DNA of 64,000 nucleotides, taken from NCBI GenBank assembly GCA_038501195.1, contig JBBPUQ010000001.1, positions 4,712,001 through 4,776,000 of the forward strand, given 5' to 3'. Made by a program: the position numbers and the translations under genes. Positions 1 to 10,705 of this stretch are shown here, one piece after another. The notes below the pieces were generated by a model. The model was given only the letters and a program-made list of their open reading frames with translations. It was not told the origin of the DNA and did no database searches. Within the stretch, counting starts at the first letter, position 1, and every line of letters starts with the position of its first letter. This stretch comes from Nemania diffusa (lineage: Eukaryota > Ascomycota > Sordariomycetes > Xylariales > Xylariaceae).

Positions 1-835
1 AGAGGACTGCGCGTGAGGAGCGCGAACTGCGCGAGGCTAAGAAAGAGCTCGACGCCTTGCGTGAGAAAAAGGAGCGCGATGAGCTAGAGCGCCGAATTAA
101 GCAGAAGTTAGACCTCGACCGCCTTAAGGAAGAGGAAGCTGCGCTCGCTGAGAAGAAGCGTAAGGAAAAGGAAGCCAAGGATGCCGTCGAGCGATACAAG
201 AGAGAACAAGCCGAACGCGCCCTTAAAGAAAGGGAGGAGGCCGAGGAGCGCGAGCGCGAGATCAGGCACCATATGCAGGAGCGATTGCTCAAGTCTGGCC
301 TTGACGAGAAAGAGATCAACGCCATCCTCGAAGGGAAGAAGGTTGAGAAACCAAAGCCAAAGGAGAAACCACCACCGCAGCAGCCGCCGCAGCAGCTGAC
401 GCAGGAGATCATCTATCAGAATAACCCACGACCCACGTATACGCGCATGGCCCGGCGACATCTATCGCTCGAGACTCTGCGCGTCTACGACATTGACTAT
501 GTTATTGACCAAGTGAGTAGTGCCAACTAGTCCTACCCTCATAGACTACCTAGGGAGTGTTCAATCCAGCTAACACAACGCGACAGGATCCGGAATATGT
601 CCTTATCAAGCGATGGGTACCCGAGCCAGAACAAGACATTCTCTGGCGGCACACGCGCGTGATCCGTGAGCAGCGGAGCAGCAAGCTCGTGCTGGCAATC
701 GAGGGCAAGCCGAAACACCACCATCATCTCGAGCCTGAATTCGAATGGGTTCGCAAGAAGGAGCGCAGAAAGAGCAGGAGCCGATCGCCGGCCCCGGCCA
801 TCCTAACGTACCTCGCCGGCGGGAGACCCGCGTGA
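1..835 (+). CDS. Coiled-coil protein with DUF8035-like C-terminus (5' partial, two exons)
   Basis: The reading frame is open from base 1, so the start lies outside the window. Exon 1 (to 512) encodes a long Arg/Glu/Lys-rich charged helix, then a Pro/Gln-rich linker. It ends at a GTGAGT donor. The intron is 513-586 (74 nt), with a CTAAC branch site at 570-574 and a CAG acceptor. Exon 2 (587-835) continues in frame, ending with an Arg/Ser-rich tail and TGA at 833-835. The segment across the junction, with YTRMARRHLSLETL upstream and EYVLIKRWVPEPEQDILW downstream, resembles from memory the DUF8035 domain of fungal proteins of unknown role. No catalytic motif is seen and the function is unknown. 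The gene converges on HEM25, 376 bp away. Confidence 0.72.
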
Positions 836-1211
836 TGAGCCATTTGGCATTTCCTTTTAGGCACGTTTCTCTTGGTGGTTTTTTGGGGTTCTTTTATTTT
901 ATCTTTTGAAGACCCCCGCTCGTCAGTTTAGGGTTAGGTTGATCTGGTTACGTGGTCTATTTGCAAGAAACATAAGACACTAGTTAAAAAAGACTTGGTG
1001 ATATAGGCGGGCACGACGGGGATATTGATTACACTGTTTTATTTTGTTCTCTCCACTTATGAAATGATGAGGTTATCAGATAGGAGGCTCTTTTTATCTT
1101 AATGAATAGCGAGCATTATAACGACGAAACGATTCATCGATCGCATCGCATTTGACGTAATCCGGAGGTGGGAGTTGTGTAGTAGTAGTCTTTCGGCCAC
1201 CCCATACTTAT
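836..1211. other. Convergent 3' intergenic spacer
   Basis: This is the spacer between two converging genes, presumably holding both 3' untranslated regions. T-rich stretches lie just after the first stop codon. No gene, tRNA or repeat was recognised. Confidence 0.5.
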
Positions 1212-2363
1212 TTATACATGTCCACTTATATCTCGCCGCCAGGTCGACTCGGCCCTTCGAATTAGTTCCTCGTACACCATCCATGCCAAGGCTGAACTGA
1301 TGGCCTTCCGCGTCATGCGCAATGCCAGACCGTCGTAGAGAGATCGCACGCCCTCTTGCGTAACCATCATCTGGCATGCATGGAACATATTCCGATAGAC
1401 ATGCGGCTGCAGCTGGATGCGCGTCTTGACGGCGTCGAACGGGTTGGAGATGAAAGAGCAGGTCGCGCCGGCGAGGGCGCCGGAGCTGAAGTTGATGCTC
1501 GCCGACACCGAGCTCGCCATGCTGGGGCCGGGCGCGTGGCTCGAGGAGGCCGAGGATCCGGGGCCGTAGATGTGGCCGAGGCGCTTCTTGAACTGCTCGT
1601 ACGAGACGACGTAGAGGCCGGCGTAGGGGGCGTCGCGCATAGCCGTGGCGCCGAAGCCGGCGAAGAAGCCGGGGATGCGGTCGGCGCGGTAGATGTCGCG
1701 GGCGGCGCCGAGGACGGAGCTGTACGCATAGAGGCTGGACTCGTAGCGGACCTTGATGACGGTCAGGGGCATGAGGATAAAGCCGGCGAAAGCGCGGGCG
1801 AAGGCGCCGGAGAGGAGGTTCGTGGTATTCGAGAGCTTCGGCAGGGCGGAGGAGGTGTGGCGGTGGTGTTGGTGGCCCGCCTGGTGGTGCGCTGCTGCCG
1901 TCGTCGTCGAGGAGGAGGAGGCCGTCAGGGTGGAGGCGTGCTGGCGGATCTTGTTGAGGGTGGTGAAGTAGATGGCGGAGCCCATGCCGGTGCGCAGGGC
2001 CGAGGGCACGGTGCCCCGCCAGAAGGCGGCGACGGCGTGGGGGGAGCGCGCGATGTCGCGGACGGCGGCGCGGATCGAGTGCGAGCCCGACTGCTGCTGC
2101 ACTCGCGTCTTGAGGAGGTCGAAGGGCTGCAGGAGCACGGCGCCGAAGACGCCGGAGCCCAGACCCGCGACGAAGTGGAAGGCTAGCGGGGGGAGCGGCA
2201 AGAAGCGCGCGTGTCAGCCGTTTTGCTTTCAATCGACCGAATGCTATACTGATCCCAACGCCCTACCCCGTCTCCTCTCCCCGGTACTCCATTGCGGGTT
2301 GTGGATTGTGGTCTGCTACTTACAGCTCGAAGACTTGTTAGATTGGCCTCCCTGCTGCGACAT
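1212..2363 (-). CDS. HEM25: Mitochondrial glycine carrier (SLC25A38/Hem25 family), two exons
   Basis: This inner-membrane carrier imports glycine into mitochondria for 5-aminolevulinate and haem synthesis; yeast Hem25 has also been linked to isopentenyl-pyrophosphate transport. The three carrier repeats each show the signature P-x-x-x-x-[KR]: QPFDLLKTR, MPLTVIKVR and NPFDAVKTR. A Ser/Thr/His-rich low-complexity insert follows the first repeat. The long single frame has no ATG at its 5' end, only TTG. A 40-nt first exon (2324-2363, ATG preceded by AAACTCACC) ends at a GTAAGT donor. The intron (2183-2323, 141 nt) has a CTGAC branch site and a CTAG acceptor. Splicing gives an N-terminus running into SSSFHFVAGLGSG, as in the family, and a 336-aa product. 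The next gene upstream, COG8, lies beyond the palindromic element. Confidence 0.93.
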
Positions 2364-2915
2364 GGTGAGTTTGACGGCAGTGCCTCTCAAGGCGGTAGTA
2401 TATTGTCCTACGAGTGCCGAGCCATTTGTGTCGTTGAGCAATGCCCAAGCAGGCGGTTTTTGTTTTGCTTCGGCTGAGTCGGACAAGTAGGAGTCACCGA
2501 GCGCTATTATGACGTTGGCACCCAACACCGCTTATAGTCACAGGCTCGACCGGCTCTCGGTTCGGATGCATGTATCTGACGCCTCTTGCTAAGTAGGTAC
2601 TATCTACGGTAGACACCAATAGTCAGGATGAAGGGCTACCTACCTACTTGTAAGTGGTGAGTATAGGCAAGTGTGAGTGCTTGGCGCGCGACAACTACAA
2701 ATTGAGTACGACGTCACTTTGGGCGCAAGTTTGGGAGCTTGCAGGTGTAATTCGAAAATTATTTCCCGCCCACCATACCTGCCCGGTAGACTCCATGCAG
2801 GGACCACCCACCTGGGCAGCCGGCCAGTGGACATCTGCGCGTCATTGGGTTACAGCGGGTAGTGTCGGGTTTTTCCTAGTCGCATGCTTCAGATTGTAGG
2901 TATGCTAAAACTGAG
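2364..2915. other. Upstream region of HEM25
   Basis: Non-coding stretch between the HEM25 start and the palindromic element. It should contain the HEM25 promoter. Short frames here have no supporting features, and no repeat or RNA gene was recognised. Confidence 0.4.
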
Positions 2916-3854
2916 TAAGATAACCACCCCCCTCGCGGGCCACCTTTTTACATACAAATTAGGCATAGTTAACATATATGTATAAAAGTGGAGAAAATTA
3001 CTAAAAATAAGCCACTAGCATAGAAAATTATAAATAAATAAAACTAACTAATAAAAAAATAGAAAAAATATTTTACTAGTTTATTTAATTTATTACTATT
3101 TAATTTATAGTTTTTTTAAAGTGCACTAACATTTCTATATATAATTTACTAGTAAAATTGTTTACTGTGTAAAATTAACCAACTTAGCAGCTAAATAAAC
3201 TAATATTAAAGTGGGTCTACTAGCTTATGAAATATATAATAAAATATAAAATAACGTAGAATTATTAAAAATTAAATTAGTTTATTTTTATTATTTTTAT
3301 TAGCTTAGCTATTTATATAAAAGCTGTTATTTTTAAGCTGTTTTTTAAGCTAGGTTTGTATGTAAAAATCATACAGTTTAAAACTCCGATTTCACTGTGT
3401 GGTTTTACATACAAACTCAGCTTAAAAACTACCCTAAAAATAACAGCTTTTATATAAATAGCTAAGCTAATAAAAATAATAAAAATAAACTAATTTAATT
3501 TTTAATAATTCTACGTTATTTTATATTTTATTATATATTTCATAAGCTAGTAGACCCACTTTAATATTAGTTTATTTAGCTGCTAAGTTGGTTAATTTTA
3601 CACAGTAAACAATTTTACTAGTAAATTATATATAGAAATGTTAGTGCACTTTAAAAAAACTATAAATTAAATAGTAATAAATTAAATAAACTAGTAAAAT
3701 ATTTTTTCTATTTTTTTATTAGTTAGTTTTATTTATTTATAATTTTCTATGCTAGTGGCTTATTTTTAGTAATTTTCTCCACTTTTATACATATATGTTA
3801 ACTATGCCTAATTTGTATGTAAAAAGGTGGCCCGCGAGGGGGGTGGTTATCTTA
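2916..3854. mobile_element. 939-bp fold-back (palindromic) MITE-like element
   Basis: Bases 2916 onward pair with 3854 backward (coordinates sum to 6770). The match is essentially perfect for about 410 bp per arm, then imperfect toward the centre near 3385. Ends are GC-rich (left AGATAACCACCCCCC, right GGGGGGTGGTTATCT), flanked by TA on both sides, as expected for a Tc1/mariner-type target. The inner arms are very AT-rich. A 13-14 bp motif, TTTTTACATACAAA or its complement, occurs four times: 2945-2958, 3355-3368, 3403-3415 and 3812-3825. Each arm is therefore itself bounded by inverted copies, and the element may be two smaller TIR elements joined head to head. No coding capacity was seen. 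Superfamily is inferred from the TA only. Confidence 0.85.
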
Positions 3855-4136
3855 TGTGCATTTCTCGGCATGAAGCTTTCCTTCACGACTTATCTAATTA
3901 GGTTGTTGGTATCGTCTTTCAGCATTAACGATGCATACCTATGGACTATACTTAGCAACTGCAAAGCACTTGGGATGCAAGCGCCTTAGTGTTGTTGCAT
4001 ATACACTCTGCATTCCGACTTTCTGACTTTCGCCAATCTTATGATGCAGATATATCTTAAGATGTCTCCCCGAAATCACGTAGGTAGTAAGTCTGAGGAG
4101 TGTTTTAGTTGCTGTGCGCCCACTTCCTGGCTTCGT
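3855..4136. other. Spacer between palindrome and COG8
   Basis: Short non-coding spacer downstream of the COG8 stop codon, presumably containing its 3' untranslated region. Nothing else was recognised. Confidence 0.4.
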
Positions 4137-5459
4137 TTATGTATTAGTTTTCTCTCTGGGCCCAACAATAGATTCTAGACGTCCGGCCATAAGGCGATGG
4201 CGTCGTACAACCTCAACCCATTCGTCTTCCAAGTTCTCTCCAAGATCGAGACTAGCTAATAAGATGCCGAAGTCGCCTCCTAACCGACCAAGACTTCCTG
4301 CGCAATAAAGAACTTGGGTCAGCAGGCTATCTCTCGATGCTTGGTCTTTGACGATTGGTAGATAGATTCGTAGGGTTTCTATTAACATCTCGATAAGATG
4401 GAGGGGGAACGTGGATAAGGTTGAAGGCATCGACTGCAGCGGATCCTGTGCGTCAGGCGTAGACGGCTCTCTCGATGGCTGCGGGGGGAATATACTCCTA
4501 AACATGGACACGATGGCGAAACTCTGTTCTCTAAATATCTCGACGTATCTTTTTAGATATCTTTCAGTTTGCTGGCCGCCAGACCACGCACTGCTAGTTG
4601 GTGGGTTCTGCTGCTGACGGAGCCTCTCTTGATCTGCTAACTCACGCAGCGGGTTCAAGGCTTCAAGCATATTCATAAGCGTTGAAAGTCGACATATGAG
4701 GAATAAGGCTCCCAGGCCGCCGTTCTCCCCACCTCCGTTTACGCTTATATCTCCATTTGAGTTCAGGTCAGGTATTACCCTCTTCAGCCAGCTGATGGTT
4801 CTAAGGGCGGATGTCAACTTCAGACTTGGGCTCCGTAGGCTGGTAATGAGGTTCTTCGCCATGAGCTGCATGGCCTCATCGGCCTGGAGGGAAACCGAGG
4901 AGACAAGGGGCGAGTCTGGGTATAGCACATGGAGCCGTCGGATATGACTGCTCAGGTCCAACGCAGATGCATAATTGGCAGTTAAACTAGATGAATTGGT
5001 GGCAATGGTGGAGGAAAGTAAAGTGGGTAGATCAAGGAGGTCGACGACACGCTCGACGTTCCGTGATAGAAGTAGGCCCGTTTTACGGGCTCTGAGAAGT
5101 TCATTGTCGGCAGATTTATGGTAAGTGGTAGAAAAGCGGACTGCTGCATCGTCTAGTTTGGGGATAACAGCCTTCAGATCAGCGATTGATGTAGCCAAGG
5201 CTGGCAGGGCAGATCCTAAACTTGCATGGCTCTCAGCGGATGATATGATAGTCTTATGAGAGCGCTGAGAGAGCCCTTGCAGGGAGAGCAATAGAGAGTG
5301 AGAATCGTGAGCTAGGGTCTGGGGCTCGACGGTCTCGAGCTGAGAGAGCGGCTGAGCAACAAGACCGGTGAGATATTGAATAACGACGGGATCGGGAGAC
5401 GATGGTTCGCGACCCGGCGACAGAGCCGGACTTAATAAATCATATAAGAGATCGGCCAT
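4137..5459 (-). CDS. COG8: Conserved oligomeric Golgi complex subunit 8
   Basis: A single-exon 440-aa protein matching fungal COG8 (Dor1 family), a lobe-B subunit of the COG tether that captures retrograde vesicles at the Golgi. Recognisable family segments are the N-terminal MADLLYDLLSP, the helix-rich SLLLSLQGLSQRSHKTIIS, the RKTGLLLSRNVERVVDLLDL block, SSHIRRLHVLYPDSPLV, and GGQQTERYLKRYVEIFREQ followed by SFAIVSMFRSIFPP. The protein is predominantly alpha-helical without membrane segments, as expected for a peripheral tether. The ATG at 5459 is the first Met of the conserved N-terminus. The stop is at 4137. No intron is needed. The divergent upstream region begins at 5460. Confidence 0.92.
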   Translation of the reverse strand: MADLLYDLLSPALSPGREPSSPDPVVIQYLTGLVAQPLSQLETVEPQTLAHDSHSLLLSLQGLSQRSHKTIISSAESHASLGSALPALATSIADLKAVIPKLDDAAVRFSTTYHKSADNELLRARKTGLLLSRNVERVVDLLDLPTLLSSTIATNSSSLTANYASALDLSSHIRRLHVLYPDSPLVSSVSLQADEAMQLMAKNLITSLRSPSLKLTSALRTISWLKRVIPDLNSNGDISVNGGGENGGLGALFLICRLSTLMNMLEALNPLRELADQERLRQQQNPPTSSAWSGGQQTERYLKRYVEIFREQSFAIVSMFRSIFPPQPSREPSTPDAQDPLQSMPSTLSTFPLHLIEMLIETLRIYLPIVKDQASRDSLLTQVLYCAGSLGRLGGDFGILLASLDLGENLEDEWVEVVRRHRLMAGRLESIVGPREKTNT

Positions 5460-6335
5460 TTAAGGGTTTGTGGTCCGTTGTCGGTTCGTCGTCCTTGATA
5501 GGGCCAATGAAGGACAGATATCACCACTCCCGTAAACAAGCTGCTGTGGAGTATCTCAATAAGTGCCTAGAGAGGCTCGAGAAGATCAGAGACAGGGTAA
5601 GTGAGAGACTGCAATTTCTCTAGGCAGTTCTCTAACAAATAGATGCTATGCCAACCAATGGCTCTTCCCATGGGTATGCCAGTATGCTCGTAATATCTCC
5701 TTTTGATAAAGTACCTAGCCAGGTAGGTATGTGTAAAATGGATGTCTGCTTGCAAGTGGGTACACCTATCTATGTAGGTATCTAGGTACCTCTGAGATGG
5801 GCTTTAATAATTACGCTAATTACCTGTTCCGTAAGGTATAAAACGTAAAATACAGTGAGACAACCACGTCATTACGGATAGCCTGTATAGGTACCTAATT
5901 CTATCACCTACCTAACATGTCTAGGAGCAGCTATTCGCCGTGAATGATAAACTACTCAATAAATACCACTGCCTCTAGAATTCTATTTTTAAGTTACTAC
6001 TAAGATACCCAGGTATGCGCAAGCCAGAAGGTTACCTTCACCTAGCCACACTCAGCCACGTGCACGAACCACTTCGTAGAGTCATATGCCTGGTAGTGGC
6101 CCATGACATGTAATACTCACGAGTTTAAAGGGGTTTAAAGTTTGCAAAATGATTGTTTAAATCAACACAGTCTAAAATATTTCAACGACCTGAAATGTTT
6201 CCGCCCAAAGTAATTTTTAATTATGTACAAGCGTGTAAATTTTAGCTTTAGAACCATGTTGTTTCAACTAGAACATGAACCAAATTTATCCTAAGCAGCA
6301 ACACAATAATAATACATCGGCGAACCTGAGGGTAA
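5460..6335. other. COG8 upstream region
   Basis: Non-coding stretch presumably containing the COG8 promoter. It carries several TAGGTA/TACCTA repeats, including a perfect TAGGTACCTA palindrome at 5888-5897. No gene was recognised. Confidence 0.4.
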
Positions 6336-6946
6336 AGCGCAAAGGAGGGGCCTGACAACCCGACCAGTACCCCCCTACCCCCACATACCTACAGTGCTAA
6401 AAAACAGCCAATAGAAAACAAGAGAGCCGCCCCATCCGACCACTACTAGTAAAATTGAAATATTTTTTTATTAAATCGTTAATCGATTAACAATTAATTA
6501 ATAATTAATATATAATTAAATATTAATTAATTATTTTAGTTTTTTTTTTATTTATTTTTTTAAAATATATATAAATATTATTATATTTTAAATAAAACTT
6601 TATATATATATATTAATTAATTGTTAATTAATTATTAATTGATTAATATTTAATTAATATTTAATATTTTTATTTTTTTAAAAAATAAATTATATATATA
6701 TATATTTATTAATTATTAATTAATTATTAATCGATTATTATTTATATATAAATTTTTTCTAAGTTAAAAATATTTTATTGCAATCGATTAATAATCGATT
6801 ATTTTATTAATTTTACTTTGAAATTATCCGACCAGTACTAGTGTTTTAGCGCTGTTGATCGCATCCACTTCACTGACCTGATTTGGGTGTTGGTGTGTTG
6901 ATCAAGGGGGGGTACTGGTCAGGTTGTCTGGGTACACAGCGCAAAG
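6336..6946. mobile_element. 593-bp TIR element (6345-6937) with 9-bp target duplication
   Basis: The sequence AGCGCAAAG occurs at 6336-6344 and again at 6938-6946, directly flanking an imperfect ~27-bp terminal inverted repeat. The left end contains GACAACCCGACCAGTACC and the right end, read inward, GACAACCTGACCAGTACC. An 8-9 bp duplication with short TIRs suits a non-autonomous hAT-type element; that assignment is inferred. A core of almost pure A/T (about 6451-6825) sits between two direct copies of a 17-bp motif, ATCCGACCA[C/G]TACTAGT, at 6434-6450 and 6826-6842. The core may be a second, nested insertion. No coding capacity was seen. Confidence 0.65.
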
Positions 6947-7130
6947 TCACCTCACCAACTAAACAGTCATGCCACCATGAAAAACACCATTAAGCCGCCC
7001 CACACAGTCTCTAGTGATCGCTCACTGAACACAGGTGATTTTGATCGGCGAGCCCTCCTATTACGCGCACGCGGGCGCAAGCAGCTAAGCCCAAACCAGC
7101 CGCGCTTCAACTCAAATCAAGCATAATAGC

Positions 7131-7766
7131 TTAGAACAAGGCAGCAGCACCAATGAGGCCACCAATGGCCATCACGCCGGCAACGGCACCCGTAGGCCGG
7201 GCAGCAGCGGCAGTGGGGATCAGGGTAGCCGAGCCGGTAGAGGTGGGGATGGCGGAACCCGTAGCGGTCGGGTACGTGCCGTTAGACCAGCCACTGGCGG
7301 TAGTCGTGGCCGCGGCCGTGGAGCAGAGCCCACCAGTGCCCGTGAGCATGGAGTGGAGCTCGCTGGTCAGGATCGAGGCCGCCTCGCCCGTGGTGATGCA
7401 GTCCGTGACGTACGCGTCGTACTGGCTGAGGTGGACGCTTCCGTAGCTGAGGAGTCCGGAGCCATAGCTCTGGAAGGCAGGCACCAGCGAGGCGGGGAGC
7501 TCGCCGGCCAGGGAGCAGATCAGGTCCTGGTAGCCGACGGGGTCCTCGAGGGTGAAGTCGGGGAGGGCGGTGCTCTGGCCGGGGGCGGTCACGGGGCCAG
7601 TGCCGACGGCGCTGTATATCCACGACGCCAGCTCGGGGGCGGGCGTGGGAGCATCGGCGAACTGGGCCAAGCTCGCGAGACAGGCCGAGTTCGTAACACT
7701 AGGGGTCTGGGCCAGCGTGGTGGCCGCGAGGGCAGCCACGGGCAGGAGAGTCTTCGCGTTGTACAT
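7131..7766 (-). CDS. Small secreted, probably GPI-anchored protein
   Basis: A 211-aa protein when started at the ATG at 7766. A longer frame begins with a TTG codon at 7793 and would bury the signal peptide, so it is rejected. Residues 1-20 (MYNAKTLLPVAALAATTLAQ) form a classic secretion signal. The mature part has four cysteines (in SACLAS, LICSLAG, TDCITTG and GLCSTA), suggesting two disulfides. A Ser/Thr/Gly/Pro-rich stretch follows, and the last ~20 residues are a hydrophobic Ala/Gly/Ile tail ending LIGAAALF, typical of a GPI-attachment signal. An N-glycosylation sequon (NGT) is present. The expected location is the plasma membrane or cell wall. I do not recognise the family, and function is unknown. 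Confidence 0.75.
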   Translation of the reverse strand: MYNAKTLLPVAALAATTLAQTPSVTNSACLASLAQFADAPTPAPELASWIYSAVGTGPVTAPGQSTALPDFTLEDPVGYQDLICSLAGELPASLVPAFQSYGSGLLSYGSVHLSQYDAYVTDCITTGEAASILTSELHSMLTGTGGLCSTAAATTTASGWSNGTYPTATGSAIPTSTGSATLIPTAAAARPTGAVAGVMAIGGLIGAAALF

Positions 7767-10705
7767 GGTTATAGTTTGATTGAACAGTTTCAAGACGAAA
7801 GTTTTGCTTGGCGTGAAGATGTATAGTGTAGAATCAGACTTATAGACTAGATAGACGTATAGGTAAACTGAAGCGAATCCTGTTATACTTATACTTTGTG
7901 CTAAAGAAAAAAAGAAACATATTGAATTTAGTCATCTACGGATCCCTCGGACGGTAAGAACCCTGTATTGTTTTCCTTGGCTCTTTATGCCTACCTACAT
8001 ACATCAGTGACATACTAGGTATTCGAAAGGGGCTTCTTTGCTCGTCGAGGATGTGTGAATCGTGCTTAAGATGTACTGTGGCTGCAGGATACCTACATAC
8101 TGCGTACATCGCAATGCTTGACACGCTAAACCCTTTGGTTACCACATAATATGGTAGAAGATCGTCCGTCTCTTCGGAGACTTACACGAAAACCCCTATA
8201 CCTACAGGAGACTAGTATATGCTAGAACAGACGAACCCCTTCCCAAAAGCCTGCCTAGCGCGGATACAGACAACCTATCTACTTGGCAAAGCACAGCATA
8301 TACACGCAAGGACTCTGTACAGTTTTAGACAGTGTACAGCTATCCATATATTTTCATAGCTCAGTTTACTTAATATTATGCCAGCATTTCTCAAAGTTGG
8401 CAACATGATGTCATATCGGAATTGGAAGAATAGGAGCAACAATTCGTTGGGTTGCCTCAGGTCCTGAGACTAAAACTTACCCTTGTAATTCTGCTGACAT
8501 TTTTACATAGTAAAGCTTCACTTTTACTCCAAACGCTAACATTGACTTGTCATTTTTGTAAACAAGGCGCACAGCCTCTCCCCATACCCTTGTTGTGGGT
8601 GCCTACCTACTCCTATGTTATATTATATACACGGAACCGCGGACGCCGGTACAACCCGCAACTGCGGGCTTAGGGTGGTAGTCATCCCCGGTGATGACAG
8701 GACAAGCTCCGCATATGGGCAACACTAATCTCCGTTTTAAAGTTGTTACATGTAAGCGCGATTGTACAGCTATGCGATCGTATAGATCAAGCCAATGAAA
8801 ACATTGCGTATTGTTAAAGTTAATTAGTAGACTAGCTACAGTCTTCACTCCCGCAGATGCTAGGTATGAAACACATGGTTGTTATAATTAGTATTTGGAA
8901 TGATGCTATCGCAAGGCAGTCCCGGTCCCCATCTACATAGTGGCTTACTTATAGCGGAGTTACATGGTATATATCCCAGTCATTAAAATGTATTACGTAT
9001 GAGCAACTATCTCCTCGACTAACTCGCCGCTGCCTAAACTGAACTACCTAATGGGAGTGTATCCTCCTACAAGACATACTACGTACGTATAAACAGTTCT
9101 TACCTCCACACGAATACGGCCAGATGTTCCATAACGATTAAGGCCTGGGAAAAGTGCACATACGCTCCTAGACGCATGACATCATCTTTCACTGATGAAA
9201 ACAAACCAACCATTGAGGCCATTGACGGGCTTAATGTATCTAGATGCCCGAGTCGCCGATTGAATATATACTGGCTAAGACACGAAGTCTTCCGAATACG
9301 ACCTCAGAACGGACCAAAGTCACCTACACAAACTTGCGCTATAATATTGCCTTAGCTTCAGGTAAAGGTGAGGAATATGTTTGGGATACTGGTTGACTTA
9401 GTGGCGCACCCCGCGAGAGCCAGTACAGGTAGAATGGCCAGTGAGCGTCGAGATCAACTAACCCAGATTGACCAATAATACACCCCTAATAATCGAATTC
9501 TACTTACTGAACTCTCATTACATCATTATCGCAAGAAATGGTGTTGTTGATAATAAGTGCAGAGAAAGGAGTAAGAACGAATACGAAGAAAACTGTGAGC
9601 AAGACCAAAAAAAGTCGAGAGCAGTCATGGCGGCTTGAATCGAATCGCCATTATGACTAACATTAAATTTTAACGCCTATTTTTATACTTAAATTTGCCT
9701 TTCAGTCGAGCAACGACGTTGTTCTTCAAGCTTCTACTGTAAGTAGACAGACTAAAGTGGAATACAGTCGTAACCGCTGTGTCCGCCTATCAGGAGGTTT
9801 CGTCCCGGAATGAATAAGAGGCTTGATATAGCGAGGGGAAAGGGTGTAGTATATGACCTCATAGAAAAATCAATTGATTATTGGCTTTCTAGATCTCTGG
9901 GGGAACTAGAGTTCTTATATATATCTATAGCTTAAACTATACATTATTATTACATGTATATATATATATATATATATATAACCTCGTCCCTTTATCACCT
10001 AACGCCGCCTGGTCATGTGAATTGAGATACCTCTCTAACTATGAAACACATGTAATGCAATATCCAAAGTGTCGAGCGTTGGAAATATAGACCCTATACT
10101 ATCATACGCGTAATTCTTATCTCTGCCTACGTAGTATCTAACATAGTTGGGCTACAGCGAATGATGAGAGCTGGTCTGATATCCATTTATATTTCGATTC
10201 TGAGGTTACAACGATTTGATCACTTAAGAACATTAACGACCCTCTCTTGGTATATTTATGCTAGAGCCTAGTTGTATTGTACAAGCTATACACACCTGAC
10301 TATACACTGTATCGATCATCGATGTCTTCTCCGAGTCGTCTTATAAATTGCGAGTCTGCAGTAGAATTACCGTCCATCGCACAAAGCGCCCCTGGTTATA
10401 CTATACTATGCGAGGAAGATCAGATTAGATCAGATTAGATCTATGTTATCTTTATTGGCCAGCTATGGTGGCGCGTGCGATGAAATGGCATAGTTGCCTG
10501 ACGGTAGCCTATAGGCAACTATCGCCAAGCAGCTACTTGACCTCTATGCCAAGATCTTCAGCATAGATAAATATGTACCCGAGATGTGTGTAAAAACAGA
10601 GAGTTTGGATCTTCATTCCAAACACTCTCTATCTTCAATAAAGACTGTCTCTAATATCACTCCGTGTAACGGAGTTTTCTTCATCAATCATTAGGCACCC
10701 CAACG
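7767..10705. other. 2.9-kb region without a recognisable gene
   Basis: No convincing gene was seen. It contains a perfect (TA)12 microsatellite at 9957-9980, two adjacent small hairpins at 8655-8668 and 8681-8698, and a 10-bp unit (CAGATTAGAT) repeated twice at 10421-10440. Three inverted repeats lie close to the next gene: 10491-10521, 10598-10630 and 10659-10675. Short open frames are scattered and lack domain or codon support. Confidence 0.45.
9957..9980. repeat. (TA)12 microsatellite
   Basis: Twenty-four bases of uninterrupted TA dinucleotide following TACATG. Confidence 0.95.

Noticed and set aside
1099..2232. 377-aa Arg/Pro-rich frame overlapping HEM25
   Set aside because: It is a GC-rich shadow of HEM25 in another frame; the carrier signature motifs are all in the HEM25 frame.
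7767..7793. Longer N-terminus for the secreted protein
   Set aside because: The upstream start is TTG. The ATG at 7766 begins a clean signal peptide.
8655..8698. Two small adjacent hairpins as a terminator or ncRNA
   Set aside because: Stems are only 6 bp with no associated gene or T-run. They could arise by chance.
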